Shown one piece after another: positions 1-4,864 of a stretch of DNA of 8,523 bases (the stretch's first letter is position 1; each line of letters starts with the position of its first letter). The notes under the pieces were generated by a model. It was not told the DNA's origin, searched no databases, and worked only from the letters and a program-made list of their open reading frames with translations. The DNA comes from Candidatus Hydrogenedentota bacterium (GTDB lineage Bacteria; Hydrogenedentota; Hydrogenedentia; Hydrogenedentales; CAITNO01). Both the position numbers and the translations under genes were made by a program. Location of the stretch: NCBI GenBank assembly GCA_007124105.1, contig SLFT01000533.1:1-8523 (forward strand). Reading direction: 5' to 3'.

Positions 1-224
1 ACATGGCGGCGGCCTTGCTCATCGCCGAGGAAGCGGGGTGTGTTGTCACCGACGCGTACGGCAACCGCTTTGATGATCTGTTGCTGTTGGACAGTTCCAC
101 CAGTAATCATCAGTCCATCGTCGCCGCCGCGAACGCGCAACTGCACGAGAAGTTACTGAGTTTTTTTGATATGCGCATCAAGCAATATGAGCTGCTGCTC
201 ACCCGTCACGGAAGTAAAGGATAA
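1..224 (+). CDS. Inositol monophosphatase family protein, C-terminal fragment
   Basis: This is the last 73 or so residues of a gene that begins before the window. The visible text AAALLIAEEAGCVVTDAYG matches the conserved C-terminal motif of the inositol monophosphatase/SuhB/HisN family (WDxAAGxLIxxEAGG, then V-x-D-x-x-G). The two bases before the first ATG (AC) fit a GAC codon, so the metal-binding Asp of the WD motif would lie exactly at the window edge. The segment NHQSIVAAANAQLHEKLLSF is the usual end of the fold, where family members have S-I-x-A-A-N-x-x-L. The family hydrolyses phosphate monoesters such as inositol phosphate, histidinol phosphate or PAP in the cytoplasm using Mg2+. The substrate cannot be told from this fragment. 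The ATG at 3 is an internal Met, not the start. The stop TAA (222-224) lies one base before the next gene, so the two are probably cotranscribed. Confidence 0.8.
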   Translation, partial: MAAALLIAEEAGCVVTDAYGNRFDDLLLLDSSTSNHQSIVAAANAQLHEKLLSFFDMRIKQYELLLTRHGSKG

Positions 225-225
225 C

Positions 226-804
226 ATGATGCAGGTAATGACGCTTCTTGGAAGTCCGCGCCCGGAAGGCAATACCGCCCACGTGCTGGGTTGGGTGGAG
301 GCAGCGCTCGCAAACGCCGGCCATACGGTGGACAGGCATTGGATAAGCGATTACGCCGTTTCCGGTTGCCAGGAATGTCAGTCCTGCAAGGAAGGCACAG
401 TTGATTTGTGCAGTGTGTTTGACGATGGCATCGCCTTGTTGCGCACCATTGTGAAAGCCGACATGCTGATAATCGCAGCGCCGGTATTCTGCTGGGGATT
501 TCCGGGCCCATTAAAAACACTGCTCGATCGCATGTATTGCCTTGCCGACGATATGGATGGCGGCGGCGATTACACCACACAGCTCGCCGGGAAACCGATG
601 GCGCTGGTAGTGACCGCGGGCGGGCCCGAGAAGGACAATGCCGACCTGCTTGTTAAGGCATACGAGGCGATGGTTGCGTACATGAAAGCGGTTCCGGCGG
701 GCGCGCTGATGGTCGCCAATTGCGTTGGCCCCCAATCGCTGGACGCCGCCGTGCGGGCGCGGGCCGAAACTTTTGGCCGGCAACTCGCCGAGATAACCTG
801 CTAA
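226..804 (+). CDS. Flavodoxin-fold NAD(P)H:FMN oxidoreductase, iron-sulfur flavoprotein-like
   Basis: The product is 192 residues and lies in the NADPH-dependent FMN reductase/iron-sulfur flavoprotein family. The N-terminal strand and loop LLGSPRPEGNT (residues 7-17) is the FMN-phosphate loop. AAPVFCWGFPGPLKTLLDR (from about residue 79) is the family's second flavin-contacting segment (aPvYw...p..lK.llDR). Four cysteines, C48, C51, C54 and C62, form CX2CX2CX7C, the compact motif that holds a 4Fe-4S cluster in archaeal Isf proteins; relatives without a cluster also carry variants of it. The likely role is cytoplasmic electron transfer or reduction of a quinone or other small molecule; the substrate is unknown. 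There are two adjacent ATGs (226 and 229). The AAAGGA at 216-221 is 4 bases from the first and 7 from the second, so 229 is equally possible. The gene starts one base after the upstream phosphatase stop. Its TAA overlaps the stop codon of the convergent gene, with no terminator between them. Confidence 0.87.
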   Translation: MMQVMTLLGSPRPEGNTAHVLGWVEAALANAGHTVDRHWISDYAVSGCQECQSCKEGTVDLCSVFDDGIALLRTIVKADMLIIAAPVFCWGFPGPLKTLLDRMYCLADDMDGGGDYTTQLAGKPMALVVTAGGPEKDNADLLVKAYEAMVAYMKAVPAGALMVANCVGPQSLDAAVRARAETFGRQLAEITC

Positions 805-2021
805 CGCCTGCTTTTTGCCAGGGCCTGCTCGAGGTCGGCGATAATGTCGTCTGGTTCTTCAATTCCCACCGCCAGCCGAATCAAGGTGTCCGTAATCCCC
901 AGTTCATACCGTTCTTTACGGGTCAAACCGTAATAACTGACCAGCCCGGGATGGGTAATCAAGGTTTCCACGCCGCCCAGGCTGGGCGCGATATAACACA
1001 GCTTGAGAGCGTCCAGAAAACATTTCGCGTCTTTTAGCGTACCCTTGATGTCAAAGGATACCACGCCGCCAAATCCGGTCATCTGCGCTTTGGCAATCTG
1101 GTAATGGGGATGATTTTCAAGACCAGGATAATAGGCGCGCTTGATGCGCGGATGCCCATCGAGATACCGCGCCACTTTCATAGCCGTTTCGTTTTGGCGT
1201 TCCATGCGCAGCGCGAATGTTTTCATACCCCGCAACAACAGGTAGGAACAATGCGGGTCAATCACGCCGCCGATGGCCTTATGCAGCGCACGTATTTCGT
1301 CCACCAGTTCCTTGCGTCCGAGCACAACCCCCGCGAGAATATCATTGTGCCCGGCAAGATATTTCGTGGCGCTGTGTACCACAATATCCACGCCGTAATC
1401 AAAGGGGCATTGGTTGTAAGGCGTACTGAACGTGGCGTCTATCATCGTCATCAGGTTGTGCCGTTTCGCCACGTCGCGCAGCCATTCCAGATCAAAAATG
1501 TTCAGGTATGGATTGGTGGGCGACTCACTGAATATAAAGCGTGTGTTGGGACGGATAGCCGCTTCCAGTCCGTCATAGTCGCCAAAGGGGACAATGGTGC
1601 AGTCTATGCCGAAACGCTGCAAATAGGAACTGCAGAATTCCAGTGTTTTTTTGTAGGCGTCGTCCGTGATGATGATATGGTCCTTGCTGCGCACCAGCGC
1701 AAGGATGGTGGTGGTGATGGCGCTCATGCCGGAGGCGAACAACACGCAGTCTTCGGCGCCGCACATGATGGCCATGCGGTCCTGGGCCACTTTTTCGGTG
1801 GGGTTGCCGTAGCGCCCGTATTCGAAATGCGCGTGTCCGTGACGGGTATACGCGTCTATGTGAGCGCTGTCCTTAAAGGCATAGGTGGACGTCTGTACAA
1901 TGGGGGTGGTAATGGAATCAGCGTACCGGAACCGTTCTTCACCCGCATGCACGGAGATGGTTGACATGCCCGTGCCGGGCGTATGGCGAATATCGTCCAT
2001 CGTTTTCTTTTTTTTGTTCAT
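801..2021 (-). CDS. Cystathionine gamma-synthase family PLP enzyme (plant-type)
   Basis: The product is 406 residues of the Cys/Met-metabolism PLP enzyme family. Visible landmarks are YGRYGNPT (Y68 and R70, which bind the neighbouring subunit's PLP phosphate), FASGMSA (about 95-101), Y123 that stacks on the PLP ring, ESPTNP (166-171), D195 facing the pyridine nitrogen, and SATK with K220 as Schiff-base lysine. LIRLAVGIE near the end supplies the carboxylate-binding Arg. The stretches DAYKKT, ATKYLAGHNDILAG, QMTGFGGVVSFDI and YIAPSLGG resemble plant cystathionine gamma-synthase, so the probable reaction is joining an activated homoserine to cysteine in methionine synthesis. Gamma-lyase or sulfhydrylase activity cannot be excluded. 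The ATG at 2019-2021 is chosen because GAGG lies 6 bases upstream on the minus strand. The frame runs further upstream but through the promoter region and without family similarity. A second ATG (1998-2000) lacks a good ribosome site. The N-terminal NKKKK tail is non-conserved. Confidence 0.9.
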   Translation of the reverse strand: MNKKKKTMDDIRHTPGTGMSTISVHAGEERFRYADSITTPIVQTSTYAFKDSAHIDAYTRHGHAHFEYGRYGNPTEKVAQDRMAIMCGAEDCVLFASGMSAITTTILALVRSKDHIIITDDAYKKTLEFCSSYLQRFGIDCTIVPFGDYDGLEAAIRPNTRFIFSESPTNPYLNIFDLEWLRDVAKRHNLMTMIDATFSTPYNQCPFDYGVDIVVHSATKYLAGHNDILAGVVLGRKELVDEIRALHKAIGGVIDPHCSYLLLRGMKTFALRMERQNETAMKVARYLDGHPRIKRAYYPGLENHPHYQIAKAQMTGFGGVVSFDIKGTLKDAKCFLDALKLCYIAPSLGGVETLITHPGLVSYYGLTRKERYELGITDTLIRLAVGIEEPDDIIADLEQALAKSRR

Positions 2022-2044
2022 GAAAAACCTCGCTATACTACTTG

Positions 2045-2076
2045 AACCAATGCGACGAACAGGCAACACACTGGTT
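2045..2076 (-). promoter_or_regulatory. Leader hairpin ahead of the cystathionine gamma-synthase gene
   Basis: On the minus strand the leader can fold AACCAGTGT (2068-2076) against GCATTGGTT (2045-2053), nine pairs including two G-U pairs, with a 14-base loop. It sits between the predicted promoter and the ribosome site of a methionine-pathway gene, a position where leader regulation is common. I do not recognise any known SAM or SAH riboswitch consensus in it, so it may be no more than a chance hairpin. Confidence 0.25.
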
Positions 2077-2082
2077 AGGCAA

Positions 2083-2110
2083 TTGACTTCGTGTGTGCTT
2101 TCAGTATACA
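2083..2110 (+). promoter_or_regulatory. Sigma70-like promoter candidate for the lipoprotein gene
   Basis: TTGACT (2083-2088) and TATACA (2105-2110) are separated by 16 bases, close to the TTGACA/TATAAT consensus. Transcription would start near 2117 and run towards the lipoprotein gene at 2231. The -10 lies inside the 9-6-9 inverted repeat. An additional extended -10-like TGCTATGAT occurs at 2165-2173, so the true start could be closer to the gene. Confidence 0.45.
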
Positions 2111-2120
2111 GACTGAAAGC
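2097..2120. promoter_or_regulatory. Perfect 9-6-9 inverted repeat, probable operator of a divergent promoter pair
   Basis: GCTTTCAGT (2097-2105) and ACTGAAAGC (2112-2120) are exact reverse complements around the 6-base centre ATACAG. The site lies 75 bases from the synthase start and 110 from the lipoprotein start, and covers the -10-like sequences of both directions. A perfect 24-bp dyad in this place fits the binding site of a dimeric regulator that controls one or both genes. No regulator gene lies next to it in the window. It could also act as an RNA hairpin, but there is no following T-run. Confidence 0.5.
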
Positions 2121-2131
2121 CGTCAACGCAA
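2103..2131 (-). promoter_or_regulatory. Promoter candidate for the cystathionine gamma-synthase gene
   Basis: Read on the minus strand, TATACT (2103-2108) is preceded by a 17-base spacer and TTGCGT (2126-2131). The -10 is good and the -35 is poor (TTG only). This -10 overlaps the plus-strand -10 within the same inverted repeat, so both directions would be sensitive to a protein bound there. Confidence 0.35.
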
Positions 2132-2230
2132 GATATCGCCGCGCGGCAATGCGGGTTGATACTGTGCTATGATATTGCGATGAAATATGGATGTGTTGCT
2201 ATTCATACCACAATCAGAAGGACGACTGTG

Positions 2231-2890
2231 ATGCGACCCGTTGTTTTCCTGCTGGCGGCGCTTGTCATAGCGGCGTCAGGCTGTGACGATTGCCGGGAAC
2301 GGCTGAAACCGCCTGAACCCGAACCCGAGCCGCCCCAGACCAAAGAAGAGGTGCTCGCCGAGATCAGGCCTGTTATCGAACCGTTGCGCAACAGCGTACG
2401 GACGGGCGCCGCCTCGTTGCCTGACGCTGATCGCGAACAGATGATGTGGAACCTGCGCAACGCCATTGTTGCCCATGGCGATACCGAATATGGCCGTGAG
2501 GCGCTTCGTGAACTGGGTTATGAAATCATGGATGTGGCCAAGAGGGCGGGGATGCTGGAACATCACTGGCTTGTGCTGACCTGCATAGACGCTATCGAGC
2601 TGCTTGCCATGGGAAGCCATCTGCTCGACCGCCTGGGCGAGCGGGCCAATGTGATGCTCGAACGTCCCGCTGTACGCGTACGCGGGTTCCTGGACGACCA
2701 CGAAAAAAGCGACACCTATGTGTTTCTGGAATTGATAAACCGGCGCGACGGCATGGTGGAACGCGTGGAAGCGCGCATAGGCGACGAGTTCCACAACCTG
2801 CGACTGGTGGATATTATTGGACGCAATCGCGGCGTACGTCTTGAATACCTGCGCGTACCCGGCTTGTTTTTTGATGTGGACGCCTTTTAA
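2231..2890 (+). CDS. Putative lipoprotein of unknown function
   Basis: The product is 219 residues and I do not recognise its family. It begins MRPVVFLLAALVIAASGC: a short positive N-terminus, a hydrophobic core and an ASGC lipobox, so Cys18 would be lipidated and the protein anchored in a membrane facing outward. The next residues are DD; Asp at +2 marks inner-membrane retention in Escherichia coli, though that rule may not hold here. A Pro/Glu linker (KPPEPEPEPPQ) follows, then a largely helical middle (about residues 38-135) and a C-terminal part rich in beta-type sequence (VRVRGFLDD..., TYVFLELINR, VRLEYLRVPGLFFDV). The last part recalls small beta domains of envelope assembly proteins such as PilP, but this is only an impression. 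The start at 2231 is chosen for the signal peptide and AGAAGGA at 2216-2222, 8 bases upstream. It is transcribed divergently from the synthase and no partner gene follows. Confidence 0.75.
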   Translation: MRPVVFLLAALVIAASGCDDCRERLKPPEPEPEPPQTKEEVLAEIRPVIEPLRNSVRTGAASLPDADREQMMWNLRNAIVAHGDTEYGREALRELGYEIMDVAKRAGMLEHHWLVLTCIDAIELLAMGSHLLDRLGERANVMLERPAVRVRGFLDDHEKSDTYVFLELINRRDGMVERVEARIGDEFHNLRLVDIIGRNRGVRLEYLRVPGLFFDVDAF

Positions 2891-2916
2891 CCCGCGTCCA
2901 TAATTCAGACTTCTTG

Positions 2917-2950
2917 ACCTCGTCGGAAACGGTACCGCAACAAACGAGGT
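2917..2950 (+). other. Hairpin after the lipoprotein gene (weak terminator candidate)
   Basis: ACCTCGT (2917-2923) pairs exactly with ACGAGGT (2944-2950) around a 20-base loop, 27 bases after the lipoprotein stop codon. No T-run follows, so it is not a convincing intrinsic terminator. It abuts the first TGTTGGACTAAA repeat. Confidence 0.25.
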
Positions 2951-3011
2951 GTTGGACTAAACGGCTGCGACGTGGATAAGGCAGAAATGTTGATACATGC
3001 CGACCACTGCT

Positions 3012-3030
3012 ATTGCGTGAGCGACGCAAT
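3012..3030. repeat. Short perfect hairpin
   Basis: ATTGCGT (3012-3018) and ACGCAAT (3024-3030) form a 7-bp stem with the 5-base loop GAGCG. No T-run follows and no gene is adjacent. It may be part of the repeat-rich island's structure. Confidence 0.3.
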
Positions 3031-3204
3031 CTCAAGACCCGGGCAACCGTGGTCAGGAGAGATGATGTGTTTCACAGTGACGATGGTTCTGCACTTTTCA
3101 GTCATGTATTGCGATATTCACACTATCATACAAGTACGGAATACGCAGGTCTCGCGACAAGGAAGAACAAGTATCAACGACAGGAGTATGCTGTGCGTAT
3201 TGAA

Positions 3205-3342
3205 ATCTGATATTTGATATTTGATATCCATGAGGCACAAACATCACGTGTGCTGTTAGCCACAACGAAATCTTTAAGAATAATCCATAGTTCATGCAAG
3301 GGACCTTCTGAAAATGACGATCTCAAATTTCAAATATCAGAT
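3205..3342. repeat. AT-rich inverted repeat pair, 22-base arms
   Basis: The arm at 3205-3226 (begins ATCTGATATTTGA) and the reverse complement of 3321-3342 agree at 20 of 22 positions, with 94 bases between them. The left arm contains a 7-base tandem (GATATTT, GATATTT, GATAT at 3209-3227). Arms of this kind can be part of a non-autonomous element or of a large hairpin. No coding sequence lies between them. Confidence 0.55.
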
Positions 3343-3361
3343 AAGCAAACGATAAGCAAAC
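3340..3361. repeat. Perfect 11-base tandem duplication
   Basis: GATAAGCAAAC occurs twice in a row (3340-3350 and 3351-3361) with no mismatch. It overlaps the end of the right arm of the AT-rich inverted repeat. It looks like a recent slippage or repair product. Confidence 0.65.
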
Positions 3362-3467
3362 GCTCACTGCGCCAACCATGAAGCGTGGCGAATCACAATG
3401 CGTTGTTGTTTGTTGGACTAAATGCCATGGAAATCAAGAGATGCGCGTCAATGTAGATACGAGTTCC

Positions 3468-3503
3468 GTTCATCCCGTCAATCCTGTCAATACGGTCCAT
3501 CGG
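3468..3503. repeat. Degenerate 9-base tandem repeat, four units
   Basis: The units are GTTCATCCC, GTCAATCCT, GTCAATACG and GTCCATCGG, in perfect 9-base register. From memory, intergenic 9-mer runs of the form ATCCTGTCA/ATCCTGTTC occur in many environmental bacterial genomes. A further half-match GTCAATGTA lies at 3447-3455, out of register. The array sits inside the smaller TGTTGGACTAAA-bounded segment. Confidence 0.5.
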
Positions 3504-3533
3504 GGGCGGCGCCACCTGTTTAGTCCAACAAAG

Positions 3534-3561
3534 TTTTTCAGTTGGTGCGGCAACTGAGAAA
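3534..3561. repeat. 11-bp hairpin beside the inverted-repeat end
   Basis: TTTTTCAGTTG (3534-3544) pairs with CAACTGAGAAA (3551-3561), with one G-U pair and the 6-base loop GTGCGG. It begins two bases after the 14-bp inverted repeat ends at 3532. A T-rich stretch follows loosely (3569-3577). There is no gene directly upstream that it would terminate. Confidence 0.4.
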
Positions 3562-3690
3562 GCGTATTCGTTTTGTTCCAGGTCAGAGCCCAGATTTTTT
3601 GTTAAACAGTGCCAATCCCAATTCCGAAAAATCGCCTCAAACCCCAGCCGGGATCAGGGAGTCCATAATTATAGCCCTGTTTGCCGGGTA

Positions 3691-3699
3691 TGCTATACT
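3691..3699 (+). promoter_or_regulatory. Extended -10 promoter candidate for the isomerase gene
   Basis: TGCTATACT fits the extended -10 form TGnTATAAT with one mismatch. No TTGACA-like -35 is present at 16-18 bases upstream, which extended -10 promoters can tolerate. Transcription would start near 3706 and leave a leader of about 88 bases before the ATG at 3794. Confidence 0.4.
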
Positions 3700-3793
3700 G
3701 TGGCGGCAATAGCAGCAGATAGCCGAGCGGGACTTGCGTATCGTTTCGATGCCCGTATATTTCAGGTCTGCCCAACCAGTAAGGAGAACAAGC

Positions 3794-4627
3794 ATGGATA
3801 TCGGTATCTTGACAGTCCCTCTGTCCAAGTATAGCTTTGAAGAAGTATGCGAACTTATCGAAGACTCGTTTATTGACGCGCTCGAGGTTCCCGCCCAGCC
3901 GGGCAGCCCACACATTGACGCCGCCAAACTGACAAAGAAACGGCGCACGGAAATTCTAACGGCCCTTGACGACGCCATGCTCTCGATAAGCGCGCTTTGT
4001 TTTTACACCTGCGACATTACCAATCCCAAGAAACTGAAGGCGACACAGACCGCGGCCAAAAAGGTTATTGACGCCGCCGCGCTTCTGTCCGTTCCGACAG
4101 TGGGCATGCTGACGGGGTTCCCCGCGCCCGGCATGACCAAGCTCGAAACCATTGAAAAAGTGTTGCCTGGCGCGTTCAAGCCTATTCTGGCGCACGCGCG
4201 CAAGAAAGGGGTGAAGATCGCCGTCGAGAACTGGTTCCAGACCTGTTTACAGGGAATAGACACCTTCGAGGCGCTTTTCGAGGCGATTCCGGACGAAAAC
4301 TTCGGCCTGAATTATGACCCTTCCCATCTGGTGCATCAGGGCTGCGACCACATCGCGCCGTTGAGCATGTTCAAGGAACGCATCTTTCACACACACGCGA
4401 AAGATACGCTCATTGACAACGCCAAGCGGGCGCATGCGGGCGTTTATGCCGATGGATGGTGGCGTTACGTGATCCCCGGTTACGGCTGCATCAACTGGGG
4501 CGAGTATATTGGTCACCTCAGACGCATCGGTTATGACGGCGTATTGAGTATCGAACATGAGGACAACACTTTTGACGAACTGTCCGGCTTCTTTTTCGGC
4601 TCTAACCATCTGGCCAATTTCTGCTGA
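3794..4627 (+). CDS. Sugar phosphate isomerase/epimerase family protein (xylose isomerase-like TIM barrel)
   Basis: The product is 277 residues of the AP-endonuclease-2/xylose-isomerase-like TIM-barrel family. The four expected metal ligands are visible at strand ends: E145 in VKIAVENW, D175 in NYDPSHL (with H178), H201 in HTHAKD and E254 in SIEHED. This E-D-H-E set binds Mn2+ or another divalent ion in IolE, tagatose epimerases and related enzymes, which move carbonyl groups or invert a sugar carbon. The final motif GYDGVLSIEHED is typical of the family. The substrate cannot be named; inosose, keto-sugars and hydroxypyruvate-type acids are all possible. The start is fixed by AAGGAG (3781-3786), 7 bases upstream; the frame extends 20 codons further but without a ribosome site or family similarity. 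It appears to be transcribed alone, with hairpins on the 3' side. Confidence 0.88.
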   Translation: MDIGILTVPLSKYSFEEVCELIEDSFIDALEVPAQPGSPHIDAAKLTKKRRTEILTALDDAMLSISALCFYTCDITNPKKLKATQTAAKKVIDAAALLSVPTVGMLTGFPAPGMTKLETIEKVLPGAFKPILAHARKKGVKIAVENWFQTCLQGIDTFEALFEAIPDENFGLNYDPSHLVHQGCDHIAPLSMFKERIFHTHAKDTLIDNAKRAHAGVYADGWWRYVIPGYGCINWGEYIGHLRRIGYDGVLSIEHEDNTFDELSGFFFGSNHLANFC

Positions 4628-4658
4628 CGCCGATAGAGAAGCGCCACTCATATCGGCG
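4628..4658 (+). terminator. Hairpin directly after the isomerase stop codon
   Basis: CGCCGATA (4628-4635) pairs perfectly with TATCGGCG (4651-4658), 8 bp with a 15-base loop, starting at the base after the TGA. No T-run follows, so it may protect the mRNA 3' end rather than terminate transcription. Confidence 0.3.
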
Positions 4659-4727
4659 CCGGATGTAACGGCTTCGACCCCATCGTGAACATTGCGTTTT
4701 TCGTTCGTTGTTTATGATGGCGGCTGA

Positions 4728-4751
4728 CAGCCTCACGGGCGGCTGCCTTTT
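4728..4751 (+). terminator. Candidate intrinsic terminator between isomerase and phosphoglycerate mutase genes
   Basis: CAGCC (4728-4732) pairs with GGCTG (4741-4745) and is followed by CC and TTTT (4748-4751), then ATTA. The stem is short (5 bp, 8-base loop), so it is only moderately convincing. Its place about 100 bases after the isomerase stop and 110 before the next gene supports separate transcription units. Confidence 0.4.
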
Positions 4752-4864
4752 ATTACGGCCATTATTACTGACGTGTATGCAAAAGCAGTCCTCGGAAAAC
4801 CACGCTAATAAGGCTGCGGGCGCGTTCCCGCGTTGACGTTATAGTGTAATGAAGGAGAAACATC

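Larger units (their letters stand above)
2950..3530. mobile_element. Possible MITE-like element or element remnants bounded by TGTTGGACTAAAC
   Basis: TGTTGGACTAAAC at 2950-2962 is matched by its exact reverse complement GTTTAGTCCAACA at 3518-3530, a 13-bp terminal-inverted-repeat arrangement. A third copy at 3409-3422 (TTTGTTGGACTAAA) pairs over 14 bp with 3519-3532, which would give a smaller 124-base element at 3409-3532. No transposase or convincing target-site duplication is visible. The element boundaries and mobility are inference. Confidence 0.4.
2891..3793. other. Gene-free, repeat-rich intergenic island
   Basis: About 900 bases separate the lipoprotein from the isomerase gene. Short open frames exist (for example 2972-3217) but they lack ribosome sites, have residue mixes untypical of proteins and overlap one another on both strands, so I call no gene here. 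The stretch is more AT-rich than its neighbours. It holds several repeat families: three TGTTGGACTAAA copies, an AT-rich inverted repeat, a tandem 11-mer, four degenerate 9-mers and at least two hairpins. The last 100 bases hold the leader and promoter of the isomerase gene. Confidence 0.7.

Noticed and set aside
1104..1964. 286-residue plus-strand open frame opposite the synthase
   Set aside because: It mirrors the synthase coding sequence and has no ribosome site or domain.
2022..2096. SAM-I or SAM-II riboswitch upstream of the synthase
   Set aside because: The leader is only about 75 bases and shows none of the conserved core sequences I know for these families.
2022..2126. N-terminal extension of the synthase frame to an ATG at 2126
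   Set aside because: The extra 35 residues have no family similarity, cross the palindrome and promoter elements, and the downstream ATG at 2021 has a GAGG site at good spacing.
2156..2230. N-terminal extension of the lipoprotein frame
   Set aside because: It would put 25 residues before an evident signal peptide; AGAAGGA and the ATG at 2231 fit much better.
2972..3217. 81-residue open frame in the intergenic island
   Set aside because: There is no ribosome site, the residue mix is unlike a protein, and a second frame (3013-3210) overlaps it equally well.
3468..3503. CRISPR array
   Set aside because: The units are 9 bases and contiguous without spacers, and no cas gene is present.
4833..4845. 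TTGACG and TATAGT as a promoter for gpmA
   Set aside because: They are only one base apart, and a start from TATAGT would fall in the ribosome site.
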